Positions 11,150 through 23,615 of a stretch of 64,000 nucleotides of DNA are shown in pieces (within the stretch, counting starts at the first letter, position 1; each line of letters starts with the position of its first letter). A program made the position numbers and the translations under genes. Source of the DNA: Tulasnella sp. 424 (lineage: Eukaryota; Basidiomycota; Agaricomycetes; Cantharellales; Tulasnellaceae); the NCBI GenBank assembly GCA_019633425.1, contig WSUB01000054.1:170127-234126 (forward strand), read 5' to 3'. Below the pieces are notes generated by a model. It saw only the letters and a list, made by a program, of their open reading frames with translations. It was not told the DNA's origin and did no database searches.

Positions 11150-11430
11150 AGTGCAGCCCGAGTATCTCTTCCGGTTCGAAAGCGAGCAGGATATGGTGCG
11201 GTTGAATGATGAAAGCACTCCTCTGTGGCCCATGCTGTGGCCTCACCCTATGTTGGAATTCGTGTTGTTTGTCGACTCGTTCCAAATGTAGTAATTCTGG
11301 GTCCGCCAATAACGCAGGGATCGTAGTCCCGCATTTCAATATATCGGCATCTAGGATATCGTAGGCGATTGATTCGAGTCCATCTTGATATGCGCTGATC
11401 ACTGGCTGAGTTCGTAAGCATTAGCCAAGC

Positions 11431-14400
11431 ACCACCCCACGGACTGTCTAAGCAATGGGCCAACCAACGACAATACGTGAATATGGTATAAACAGCAGCA
11501 ATGCCAATACCCTAGTAATAAATTACTGGACCAGTTAGTAAACGGTATGTTCCAAACTGAGGGAATGTGAGGCGTTCGGATTAGGCATTGGAGTTGATTG
11601 CCGTGGGAGCTGCTTGTTCAACTTTGTTGGAAGACTGCGCAGTCCCAATCAATTTAAAGAGTGAGACGCAATCCAAAATCTGCTCTCCTGGCCACAAACC
11701 TCCGAGGCAGGTGGGCTCGGTGAGCTATTTTCTTGAGTGGCGGTTCTTCCACGGACATCCACGCTACCCCTCTCCGAGCTAAATGTCTTCTTTACAGGCG
11801 CTTAGCGATGGAACCACCCGCGCCCCATCCTGAGCACTTGGCCAGGCTGTGGGTCGTTGCATTCTAGCACTACCATGCTGCTGGGTCCGCTAGACTGAAC
11901 ACATATATCTCTGGCAGTGCTCTTGGTTCCATACTGAGCTCGAGGCCGATACGCCAAGTATAATGGAAACCGAAGGCGAGTTTCCTAACTGGGATAAGCA
12001 CCATTTCATCTCCATTTCTGGGCACTTTGGGCTAGCGTAGTCATGATTTCCTGAGACATGGACTCAGTTCGACATTTGATTATCTCTGGGCTAGCTGCCG
12101 CACCGAAACTTGTCAACCGAAACAATATATTTCCCCCCGCTGATCGGTCGCCAGACAGTTTGTTCTTCCATAGAAGGATCTTTTTGCGGCTTGTTAGATT
12201 GCTATCTGTCCTCATGTAGTAGTGAAGCAAGATCTGGGGAATCGTCTACTCAGGCAGCGATCGCGGGTGCTCAATATCTTGAGAGCTTGTAACTTGTGGT
12301 TTTGATCGCCGGCGCTCTTAGCAACCGTGCTGGGTCTGATGACCCCAGATCCATCAAAAAGTTGAAAGAGCGTCAAGAGAGTCACCTCGAAGAGTCTGTT
12401 GATGCACTATGTCGTTGATGTGAACTCTGCCTTGCACATTTGGGAGGTTTAGCGCCGAAGACTTTCCTTGGACGTACAATTAAATCCTTTTGTTGGCATG
12501 GATCCTCGTGGCTATCCCGTCAAGCTACTATGAAACGTACTCAGTTGGCCTAGAAGTGGATCTCGGGCGTCAGGCTCCAATCCCTCGTAACGCAATAAAG
12601 GATACGCAGCACATTGCCAAGCGCAGAGCCCCCGTGCAGAGAAAAGAAACAATCCGAAAGCTCCCAAACACCTTTAGCGATTGTCTTTCGCGTGCATTTG
12701 GCTCAAACCTGGCGCCTGCAACCCTGATATGTGGTCGAACATTTGCGGCGGGTCACCATCACAGCGCCGCGAAGCGAGCACATGCCCTGAATCCCCCGTC
12801 TCCCGTCGTTCGCCACCATCACACATATCACACCAAGGGAAACGAGGAAAAAAAAAAGCATACACATTCTATATGATCCCAGAAGGAAAGGGGAAGCGCT
12901 TTTGAACCACCTAGGTAAATCGTTTGAGGGGCGTGATGCATCGTTGTATTAGTATAACCCGCCCACCACCCCAATGTCTTGCGTACCTCAGCTCCTCCAA
13001 AAGAAGCGCACGCACGCGCCTCTCGCTTCGCTAGATCACCGAAGGACAAGTCGGGTCTGAGGGAAAGCTAAAAGAATCAGTTCTTGGGACGGTGAGTGAC
13101 TGACCTCCGAGAAGGGAGAAGTTTTGAGCGCTTCGTTGTCCCCCTCCGGCCCGGCTGCGGCGGGTGGGGAGTGCAAAAGAAGGTCGGGTCTCCTGGACTT
13201 GCTGTCAACAATAAGCTGAATTGGGTCCATTACGCGTCCCCTCGTCGGGATCGTACGTGCATAACTTGGGACCCATGAATATCCTATCCATGCGAGACGG
13301 CGAGCTTCAAGAACATGCCACGAGCTCACTCCCCCACTTGTGACGCTAGATCGAGGGGGAATGCGAGAAGTTAGAGTGTAATCTATTGGGCTGAGCTATC
13401 ACCCCGGTTGGGCCTTCTGTTCGGTCGGGGGGGGGGGAGGCGAGAGGGGTGAAGACATTATTTCGCCTTGCACCTCCTTCCCCCCACGGCGATTTCCGAA
13501 GGTGACAAGTTTTCCACTAACGTTCAAGCCTCCTATTCCCACACCGTAGGAGAAAGGGTTAGTCGAAAAACTAAAAACCAAAAAGTGGAGCCGAACGGCT
13601 CGGAGATCGGTGTTTCCCAAAGTTTCATTGGAGAGAGGGCGGCGTACGGGAACGGCCTGAGGTGTGGCGGCCTTGTGACGTCTCGGAATTGCATAAGACC
13701 TAATGTTGAAGGACCGGGTGACGGGAATTTCTGCAAGTGGGTATGGCCGAGGTATCGGTCTCGGGTATAGATGATTCGGGTAATTGCACGCGACCCGCCG
13801 CACGGCTTGATAGGCGAGGGTTCTCCTTGCAGGCCTCTTTCTTCAATCCGATGCCGCAGGTATGTACTCTCAGCTGGGCTCCCGATTTCAAAACGAAGAA
13901 ATGTACAGTAGCAATGCGCGGGCAATGGTAATACGAGTCTTGGGCGTCTGAAAAAAGTCGTCAAAGGGTAATCGAGGAGCGGCGGCGATGGGCAAGAACT
14001 GGGATTCTTTGTGGGCTTACTTGGTATGGCAAGATAGTCCCCAAACTCCCCAAATCCCTCGTCAACTTCTTCGTCCGGCATTTCACTTTAGTCCTGACTG
14101 TCTCTCATCATTGGCAAGCCCAACGTGCAATGTTAATTATGCCACCTGTGCATCTATCGTTCCTCGAAGCACAATCGCAGGCAGCGTGCGCTGATTCCAG
14201 ATTCCAGCCCTCCTCTCTCGAGGGCAGGCCTGGCGATAAGGCGACGATTTCGCTGCACCCCCTCCTCCCCTCGCTCACAGTGGGCCAGCCAATGATTGCA
14301 GTCCTGAGTATGGGAAATGGGACGAATAGCGGGGGCGGAAAGGGAAACGTGTGAGAGATCGGTAAAGTGCTTCTCGAGAGAGGGAGTTTCTTGTTCCTTT

Positions 14401-16250
14401 TCGGCAAGCTGCGAGGAAAAGAGAGGCGAGAGAGTGATTGACGACGATGTTGCGATCGAGGTTGCTGAACGCGAAGGATAGATTGCAGAGCTCTAGCGTC
14501 GAACTCGAAGTGGAGAAAGCCACCCACCTTGAAGCATCTATCATCGGCGGAGCTTGAACTCAGCTCCCCAATCCGGTATTCTAGTTTCCCGAAAAGAACG
14601 CATCGTCTGTGTAAAAAGGCGATCGAGACCTAGAGTTATTCTTTTGATCGTCCTCATTACTACTATTATTATTATTAATGATGATGGATGGAACGATTTA
14701 TAAAATAAATTATAATTCGGTGTGCACCAGCGGCGTTTACTAAATGCGGTTATGGGTGTGAGAGAATCGAGGTCAAAGCTACAAAGGACAAATTTCCTTC
14801 ACGACACCTGGAACCTAAACCCACGTTTCTCGCTTTTCGCCTCAAGCTCGCTTTTCTCTGATTGGGTGACCCTTTTCGAATTCGTTCGGGGGTCGAGGGC
14901 AGGGATGTTCTGAGGTTGAACAGTAAATCGCTCAGCTCGGGGTAGACGTTCAGAGACGGCATCGCCGCGTTCCCCGGCGCAGCCTTTCGGTTTCTTGAAT
15001 CCCACCTCCAACCGTCGTCGTAGCTTAGGTTTTTCATCCGAGCTCGCCACCGCAGGCCACCCGAAGGACCTTCGAAAAAATAAATCAAAACACGTTTTCA
15101 TTTCCTGATCCTTTTGTTCCAAAGGCGCCTGCCTTTTTGTTCTTCCAATGGGATGAATGGATGTGTATGTCATACGTCAATTGCGCGATGCACCTCTAAG
15201 GGTTTGTCGTCATTCAAAATCCACTGCATTGACGCGACGAGATGAAGGGGGCGGGAGAGAGGGGGAATCGGGCGAGGCGGCGGTTGGCCCGATGGATGGT
15301 GGATGGGTCCGATCGGAGGTCATCCAAACATTGGTGGGTGATAGCCGCCGGTCAGGGTCTCGCCTTGCAGGGCAAAGTTCTCGTTGGCGACGACGATGAC
15401 GACGAATGACTACTCGCCAGGTACTCGAATCGCGCCCGGCCGAAGAGAAGCAAGCGATTACGAAGCGGCATGTTTTCCATCAACGAAATAAAAAAATAAA
15501 CCTGGGGGAAATAAACAATTTCAGAGACCGATGGCTACCTTGACAGCTTGTCAGCCCAAGACCCCGTCGATCGTGGGTTGGGCTCATGAGAACTTCACGG
15601 TGAGTCCCGAGGAGGGTGGGACTGCGCAAAAGGTAATAAAACGGCAAACTACATATATAGTATATTTGGTTTGTGGAAAGGAAGTAAAAGGTAATTGGAA
15701 TTCCATAAGAAGTTGGGTTTTCGCGGGTGTGAGTGGGTTTGGGTCTGCTCGGCAAGGGGTGAGAGCCACCTAGTTGGTGGGATGATAGTCTACCATTGTC
15801 TCGGCCACTGGCATCCCTTAGCACACCGCTCTTCCCCCCGGTGTTCTTGTGGTCCTCCTTCCTCCGCTAAAGAGTCATTGTCCAAAAGGGATTTTAATGA
15901 AAGCAACGAATGTGTACGACAAGGAGGTTAGTGCTAGCGTGGCACCTTCCTGTGCAATGCGTTGGTGCGCCCTCTGGGTTCGGACAGCAAGGCGTGCCGG
16001 GGGGTGACTCCACTTGTGCGCCCCCTCGGTGATCCCGTCCGCATTGTTGGTACCCGGACGATCACCACATCGCTGGTTCATCTTCCGTTTCGGATATCGA
16101 TTTGAAGGGCGGGCGCACTGTTCCGAGTCCGGGGTCTGGAAGCGAGGTTCTTGTGGGCCCTGTTCAGAGCGGGTGATGCCCTTGAACGCCGGTGATTGGT
16201 TGGGATGGAGATGTGGGAAAGTAATGGCTTGGTTTGGTTATTAAACACAA
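11431..16250. other. Gene-poor stretch, no confident gene
   Basis: Nearly 5 kb without a recognisable protein. On the minus strand, 14544-13990 carries splice-like signals: an ATG at 14544 with a GTGGGT donor, and a GTAAGC donor near 14030 followed by a TTTTTTCAG acceptor near 13952. A small multi-exon gene is conceivable, but I recognise no family. Simple tracts occur (G-run at 13429, attatt repeats near 14663). It may be extended upstream control region of the MADS gene. Confidence 0.4.
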
Positions 16251-16259
16251 CCTTGTGCT

Positions 16260-18786
16260 TTCCCCCATTAAGCTGTCTGCATCCTCCTTTCAGTTCGTGG
16301 AGTGCTCGTTCAGTCCCTCACCCCCTCCTTCCCTCCCTCCCCTCCCCTCTCTGTGCTCCTCGCCTCTCTCAGCTCCTCCCGATTCGTACGATCTGCCCAA
16401 CTCGACGCAACCTCTTCCTCTGAATCCCCCCCGACGCATACGCTTCCCTCGTTCGCGTTGATTTCATTTCCCTTTTCGTAACAACCACCTCTTCTCTCTC
16501 TCCCTCCCTTCTTCGCTACTATTGCCTGGCTTTTAACAGCGCTACTCTCACATCGTAAGTCGCTTAAAGGGCCTTGGGTGCCGTGTCATGGCACATTCCT
16601 TCTCTCTCCCTCTCTCTCTTCCCCCTTCTCTCTCCAACCCTTGCCATCATTCGTAAATGTCTCGTCGCGAGAGAGCTTCTTGGCTTCGAACGCTCGCTTC
16701 ACTGTTGCGCTGATGCGCCCAAAAGCGGCAAGGGGCCCTGGAGAGAAAGGTGCTTTTGAAGCGGAGTTCGCTTTCGTTTTTCTGATTTGACCCTCGAACA
16801 CAATCCTTAGAACGCTCGTACTCATTCCTGTTCTTGTCAACAGCTCGCGCACACATTCAACTAAGCCAGCCTTTCTCTTCAAACGCGTTCAAGGTCAGTC
16901 TGCGCTTTGTGCTCTATCTCCCCATCCCATCCCATCCCATCCCAAACGGTTGGACAAGAGAGGTTGCATCTCGAGATGGACGCGCGCTTCCCGATAACGG
17001 CAAGGCCAGCGTCATCGTGTCATCTCGTCATCCCAGAGAAGTCTTGCCTTCGACCTTGATCCGTACTGCCACCACCACCCAGCCGAAAATGAAGGACGCG
17101 ATTGGCTCGACCCCTTTCCCCCATGTGAACCACCTCGACTGCCTTATCCATCACGGTCCTTCTTCTCTCCTCGCCCCCTTTTCCCTTTCCATGTCGTCAT
17201 AGCCACTTGATAGGCGTGATGCGGTCTCCGGTGGCACTATTATCTCTTCCCCATTTTCCCCGAAATGGAGTCGAAACCTGTGCCCGAGACACTCGAGAGG
17301 TGCACTGGGGCGTTGATCGGAACTGACTCAGCCGAGCCGAGGCGTCGTCTCGTGGCCTTTTGTGCAATATTTGGAATATTTACCGCGCTTCACTAGTCTC
17401 CGTCCTCGCTTTCCTTTTTGGCCCTCCCTCTCTCCCCTCTCCTCCGTCCACTTCACTCTCACCGCCCCTCTCCGATCCCGCGGCTTTTACCTCTTCTGGA
17501 ACAGCGATAAGATATAGAGCACTAACGCACTCTCTGGGTTGATCGCTCTCATAGCCATTTACCGACGCCGCGTCCTTGCGCAGCCGCCTTCGCTTCCGAA
17601 TTACGCGTGGAGTTTAGTTACCGGATTTGGGGTGTAACCAAGGTCAGTTGCAGTCAGGATTACAAGTACCAAGCTATAACCACCCAAAGTCCTCGCCATT
17701 TCGCTCCACACCTCGACCCCCCTCGCATCCGCTTGGCAATACTGACACACCCCTCGTCATCGACCAGACCAGACCCCCCAAGGAACGGAAAAACGAACGC
17801 GTCGGGTTTTCCCATAACCGGCAATAAGAACAGCGCGTGGCCTGGAGCGTTGTCATTGGCCCGCTCATCAAACCAGCAATCACCACATCAATTATTTCAG
17901 GAACTCTCCGCCCAACTTTACCCCGCGTAAACACGTTCCATTTCGGGGTATACATCCACCGACGTCCAATACATAACACCCAACCCCTCTCTCCCTCTCA
18001 CCCCTCCCTGCCAACTCAGCGCAACCAGCTGGCACCGCACGCCTCCCCTCTCTACTCTTTTGTTTCCTAATCTAGGTAAGCCATTAGAACTTTAGCCTTC
18101 GCCTTTCTTCACCGCATCTTTTGCTTTTGTTATTCCGTCGAGAGTGTGGGCGGTTCCAAAGCGAATTGTTTGGGTGGTGGCACTCTCCCTTCAGGGTCAT
18201 CTTCCCAAAACCTTTGGACGAGCGCTTCCTCTCACGCTCCCTTTTTTCTCGTTATTTATTCTTTTTCCCTTTCGGCGGAGAGAGGAAGAGAGAAGGGGCC
18301 AGCGGCACAATCGCGATCCCCTCCTTTGCCGTTTTTTTCCTTTTGGTTCCGTCCACATTCCAATTTTTCCCATTTCGTATCTCTCTCTGCCCCCCTCCCC
18401 CCCCCTCTCCCTGCCCACGACTCTCTCTCTCTGCTCTCTCTCCGTCATCATCCACGACTGTTCATCCGCTTTGTTCATAAAAGCGAAAGTCAGGCGGCAG
18501 TGTCAACCTTGGAAGCATCGAAAACGCGGTCCACTCCCAAATAAAAACAACCCGCTTTCGGGGAGAGGAATAACCAACCTGTCATCTGCCACGCTTTCCC
18601 TTCTCCTTCATCCCCATCCTACTACTTCTTGTGCATCCAACCTTTTGCGTTGACGTTCGAAACTTACACGGTCTTTCAACAACTAGCAGCATCATCCGCT
18701 TGAAACCCATCGCCCACCTCCCCCGCAAACCGAACAACTCACCCTTTTCCCAAATCCTTCAACAACCCCCCCTTCCCCTCCTTCGC
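16260..18786 (+). promoter_or_regulatory. Pyrimidine-rich leader/promoter region of the MADS gene
   Basis: Long C/T-dominated tracts (about 16310-16400, 16490-16520, 16600-16640, 17410-17470, 17990-18050, 18380-18450) precede the MADS start on the coding strand. Pyrimidine-rich cores just upstream of transcription starts are common in highly expressed basidiomycete genes. GTAAGT at 16554 after one tract suggests a possible intron in a long 5' UTR. No TATA box was assigned. Confidence 0.45.
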
Positions 18787-20825
18787 ATGTCATATCACCA
18801 TCCTCAAGCACCTCCCCATTACCCTCCAGCTTCATCACACTACCCACCTCAACCAGGCGCACCAGCCGCAGCACCACCTCAACAGCACTTGGGCGATCCA
18901 GGTCCACACCCATCTTCCCCCGACAGCCCTACCACCTCAAGTTCCCGCAAACGCGCTCGACCAGCCGACATGGACGCGCTCGGTGCAGCAGAAGATACCG
19001 CGCCCTACAAGGACTATTACGGCGCCCAACCGCCTTCCGCGCAGGGCTACTACGACACGAGCGGCGGTGCACCTCCCCAGGCTGGTGGCCCGGATCTGGG
19101 CAGCCAAGTCGCGGATAACGGTGGATTCGCCATGGAACACGGAGATGGAGAAGGAGACGACGACGATGACGACGAGACGCGTACGTTTTAACAAACTTTT
19201 TCTCTTTTTCTGCTCGGAGGTGAACTGACGCGCCCCTCGGTTTCGACAGCCCGACGCTCTTCCGCGGCTGATTCGACCAAAGCCGGGCGCCGGAAGATTA
19301 AGATCGAGTTCATTCAGGATAAGAGCAGGCGACACATCACGTTCAGCAAGAGAAAAGCTGGTATTATGAAGAAGGTGCGTTCCATTTGGCGAACATTTGG
19401 CAGAGATTCGAATACTGACTGGCGCGTTCCTTCTCTCCCCCTTTACCCATTCCCCCTCGTATCGCAAACGCTCGCGGACTGCCCCTTCCGTCCCGCCATT
19501 TTACCGGTCCCTCACTGCCTTAACGATCCTAATGGGATGCGTGTGTGTGCGCTGCATCTCGTTATGTGTTTTGCTTCCGCTTCACCCACGCGACGACCCA
19601 CCTGCATCCACCTTGCGATCTGCGTTTGGTGCCTGTTTCCTTGTCGTCAATTGTGGACCCCCCTGCCATTTCGGGATCAATTGGATTACTTGGCCTTGCG
19701 CGTTTCATTATAATACTCGACTTGGCTCTTGGCGATTTTTCTAGGCCTACGAGTTGTCGACCCTCACCGGCACCCAGGTGCTTTTGTTGGTCGTTTCGGA
19801 GACTGGATTGGTTTATACCTTCACGACTGCCAAGCTTCAACCGTTGGTCACGCAACCAGAGGGAAAGAACTTGATTCAAGGTTCGAGCGAGATGGCTTGC
19901 CTGTGAAAGCGAAATTGCTGACCCGGATTGTGTCTCGTCTCTAGCTTGTCTGAACGCTCCTACTGGCGGTGGATCCAACGGCGGTCCCTCGTCTGGTCCT
20001 TCTGGTCCCGGTGGACCACCCGGTTCCGGCGCTGCTGGAGGTTCGTCTGGACGCCAAGGTGGAGGTGGAAGGAACAACGTTGGCGGAATCAACATCGGTG
20101 GAGGAGCTGGCGGTGGCGACGTAGCTGGTCACGGAGGCCCTGCTGGACATCAACATGCAGCTAGTGGACCCCCACCGCTTGAGAGCAGCGAATCATTGGA
20201 CAGCGGAAGCTCGCCCACGACGCCTTTCCACGGTGGATATGGGGGTTCTCAATACGCCGGCGGGAGAAGCATGACCGCCAGTTCCACTACCGCCGCAAGC
20301 AACTCTTCCCCAGCTTTGACTCACGCTCCTTCCCCAAGCCTTGGTGGAGACACTGGCAAGAGAGCAAGGCGGAGGACCGAGATCGCGCAAAAGGACGTTT
20401 CCATGGGCGTTCCCGTTGGAGGTCCTCCCAGTCTGCGCCGAGCCACGTTGCCCGCCAGTACCGCCGACGCTGCCGCCGCCCTTGAAGCCGAAGCTGGCAC
20501 GCTGCCCAACGGTCTCCCAGCTGCTCCTACGCCTGAATACGCTGGTGAACATCCTACCCCTCCTACTGGCGCTCCTCCGATGACTCGCAGCTACTCTTCA
20601 TCTGGCCAAGGAGAAGGTGGTAACGACAGCCCAGGTCCCATGTACCACGCTGCTCCTGGTGCCGGAGATGCTTGGAGCGGACATGGTCACTATCCCCCTC
20701 ACGACGTCGGCCACCACGGCCATCATCAAACTCCCTATGGCCACGGAATGCCTGCCCACCCTCCTATGCCTATGCAAACCGCCGTCGTTCAGCAAGGCTG
20801 GGGTGATTTCGGAGGCCGTCGTTAA
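18787..20825 (+). CDS. mcm1: SRF-type MADS-box transcription factor (Mcm1-like), 511 aa
   Basis: Exons 18787-19180, 19250-19374, 19745-19880, 19945-20825 sum to exactly 512 codons. An N-terminal His/Pro/Ala-rich region and an acidic run (GDGEGDDDDDDE, about 119-130) come first. The MADS domain follows (about 144-203), with IKIEFIQDKSRRHITFSKRK, then KAGIMKK across a splice to AYELSTLTGTQVLLLVV. It continues into a SAM-like segment (LVYTFTTAKLQPLV) typical of SRF/Mcm1 rather than MEF2 types. The C-terminus is Gly/Ser/Pro/His-rich and low in complexity. Members bind CArG-type DNA as dimers and recruit partner regulators for mating, cell-cycle and development genes. The symbol is by family; direct orthology is inferred. 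Confidence 0.92.
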
Positions 20826-21500
20826 ACGTGTATCCCTCCATTTTTTTCCCACAAAGTCGTCGAGTGCGAAGAGCGCTCTCCCCCACATAGATGTCCCCTC
20901 CGTCCCCGTCCCTCAACAAGAATCGCTACTATTTCCGAACCAAAAGAAAGTCATCGTCTCCCTCGCCCGTGTTTTTCTCTCTCCTTGAAAGTTTGTGTGT
21001 GGTTTGTCTATGCCTTTTAACTTCTCCTCTTCCTTGTCCACCTTCCGTTCATCTACCTGTTGTGTTATTGTTCCTCGCTCTATCGTCCCAGCTTTCTTGG
21101 GTTATTTCTTTTTCCTCTGCCTCTTATTGTTACTCGTTGCTTTCCCATTAACTCACCTCGGAGCTTGTTCCGGGCGCTCCAGGTCTCGTCGTCTGCCATA
21201 CCCGATCTTTCCTGGCTAACAACACAAAAAACAGAACGTAAAAGAATTTCTCGTCGTATTAGGTCATATATTCTCTTTGGGATTCGTTCCTTGTACTATG
21301 CATTCCATGTTGCCTCTGATTGCGCTATTTGCGGCTCATCATTCGCGTGACTTCCGGGTTCCGGTCCTCGGTCTGACCTAATGCGCGCACACACACACAG
21401 AGCGACGGAATCTACGGTAATTGCGATATCCATCGCGTACTGATATTGACTTGACATTAGCAAGAAAAGAAAATCAGAGACAGAGACAAAGAGAAATCGG
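20826..21500 (+). other. 3' flank of the MADS gene, probable 3' UTR
   Basis: T/C-rich sequence with no gene between convergent MADS and vWA genes. A short CA repeat lies near 21390. Confidence 0.5.
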
Positions 21501-21613
21501 ATGCGTAGTACATAAAACAGGTTACAGAAAGAGCGATGCAGCTTGAACGGCCCTTACTTTACCTTAATTTCTTGACCACCTTCGACGACACACTACCGAG
21601 GAAGGAAATGCAG

Positions 21614-23615
21614 TTACGACATGCCTCGCCATGCGCTTTGGAGGGCTATCCGTTTGGCCTGAAGGAGGCGAAGTTGCGTAAGTCAAAGCAACCTGGTGAG
21701 AGGATAACGACTGGCACAACGCATACCTGATCAAACGAAATTGACCCTTGCCTCAACTCGATCCTCTGATTCCCAGATTCGGCGCTGTTGTCTTCGTCGT
21801 CCTCATCAAACAACCCAGCAGGAGCCGAACGGTCTCGAATACCCGCGAAAGGTGATGGACGCCCGAACAACCCAGGGTTCGTATTACCTTGAACCGCCGT
21901 TCCGAACACACCGCCCTTGGTTGGAGAACCAAAGGCCGCAAAGTCGGTGAGAGGTTTACGAGATGTCGGGGATGTGGCGGCGGTTGGTGGAGATGAAGGG
22001 GGCGTGGCAAGGGAACTTGCTGCTGGACGAGCTGCAGCGACTGCTTCTGCTGCCGAACCCAGAGAGGCTCGTGGGCGAGATGGTAATGCAGGACCGTAGG
22101 GAGAGTATCCGGAACGACGGGAGCCAGCTGCCATTAGGTATTTGTCCGTGAATCTGGGCCCGCGGACCTAAGAACGCGCGCGAGGGTCAGCGATCCGCCG
22201 ATTTCAAACGGGACGAGTGGCGACATACCTTCTTTAATTGGGGTCGTGCAGTTGCCAGATCTGGAGAGTTCTGCCAGACTTGAACGTTATGCTTCGCTTC
22301 CTCGCTCTCCCGATAGATGTTCTCGACCACGAGTTTCTTCGTACTCTCGTTTCGCAGAAGAAGTTTTTCGTGCAGTTCTCGTGCGACATCGTCAACGGAT
22401 TCTTGCCCGCCCAGGATTCGCTGAGCCACCGCCTGACCCACTTCCCGAATGAGCCGCTCCATGTCAAGGTTTTCGAGGACTGAGCCGATGATTGCGTGCG
22501 CGAGTAAATTGGCAGTGGTCAAGGGTAGCATGAGGCCCGAGGTAATCCCCGTGATTGCTTGATAGAAGTCGGTTGCATACTGGAATGGCAGGGAAGGTGG
22601 AAGGAATGAGCAACCTTTCATGGAAGACGAAACCTCGATAGACTAGACCGCGCAAACTTGCCTGATACCCGCTCAACGCCGGTTCACATGCAACGAAGAA
22701 CTACAGATCGTGCGGTGTAAGGCTGATGTTTATGAATCCGACTTCGCTGGCCTTCATACCAAGGTTATGCCCCGCTGAGCCATCTGCCGCACGATTTGCA
22801 AAGGGTCTCGACCTAGATTAGACAAAGAAACACCCCTCGTGTTAGATCAACCTCATTAGACTCAAACCGGTTCGCCGCACCATCCGGAGATCCGTCAGAA
22901 AAGCCTGCATAGCGAACCCGGTCAGATGAAGAGTCCCCAATCTAAATCGCCATCGCCGTACCATCTCCGTATTCGCCAATACCGTGTGGTGGAGCATCCG
23001 CGATTAGAACAACCATCTTACTCGCTGTCGGCCTCCAATCCATTTCCAGAGCCTCTCCCAGCGCAGCAGTCACTGCTTCTGGCCCATCTCCCCCACCAGC
23101 GGCGTACAAGGACTTGAGATGTTCCTGCACTTGCTTAGGGTCGGAAGAGAAGCCAAAATTACGAGTTACGTAGGTATGGTCTTGAGGTGGATGGTCTCTG
23201 AAGGCAATTAGGCCAATGCGCAGATCGTCCTGGCTGACGAGACGCTCCGACTGATGGATGGCTGAATAGATTTCCTCGATGTTTTTCGTTGCTGACGCGA
23301 TGTAGCTTCCCTGGGGTGTGTCAAAGACGTAAAAGGAGGGTAAAAAGACGTGAACCCCCTGTGTGTCGGCGGCGGATTATGACTGCAAGCCGCGTAACGG
23401 TACTGACCTGAGATCCCGTACAGTCTTGGATGAATACCAGGTCTCTGCGTTGAGAGGTCGAGATCAGTATCGACCTAGACGAAGCATGGAACGCCTATTC
23501 CTGGAAGAATGGCTTACAGGAGCTTCCGGTTAGGATCAAGGTACTGCTGAGGCTGGGGCTCTGGCTGCCATGCCTGACCGAGTGATTGCGGTGGACCTGA
23601 GTCGTCGACTTCCAT
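21614..23615 (-). CDS. vWA-domain protein, 470 aa, eight exons
   Basis: Exons (minus): 23615-23518, 23444-23408, 23310-22962, 22812-22760, 22700-22662, 22579-22229, 22167-21727, 21658-21614, together exactly 471 codons. Residues about 35-230 form a von Willebrand factor A domain: FIQDCTGSQGSYI holds the metal-site Asp-x-Thr-x-Ser, with GGGDGPEAV and VVLIADAPPHG downstream, as in the vWA part of VwkA-type proteins. A helical region (QYATDFYQAITGITSG, coiled-coil-like to about 309) and a Ser/Pro/Ala-rich tail follow. No kinase domain is present. The fifth intron has a GC donor (GCAAGT). The start fits a short acidic N-terminus (MEVDD). The biological role is not clear from sequence. Confidence 0.85.

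Larger units (their letters stand above)
4855..11430 (-). repeat. Tandem duplication of a surface-protein gene unit, about 3.2 kb
   Basis: About 4855-8160 and about 8230-11430 are two head-to-tail copies. Similarity covers the 3' flank (cagtccatgcgcggggg at 4878, near-identical at 8261), all seven exons, all six introns and about 250 bp of 5' flank (ttgtttgtcgactcgttcca just above each start). Each copy thus carries its own promoter region. Confidence 0.9.

Noticed and set aside
13533..14081. 182-codon minus-strand frame beginning MPDEEVDEGFGEFG
   Set aside because: After the first 20 residues it is low-complexity and crosses good splice-like sites; no homologous family. Noted only as possible exons in the intergenic entry.
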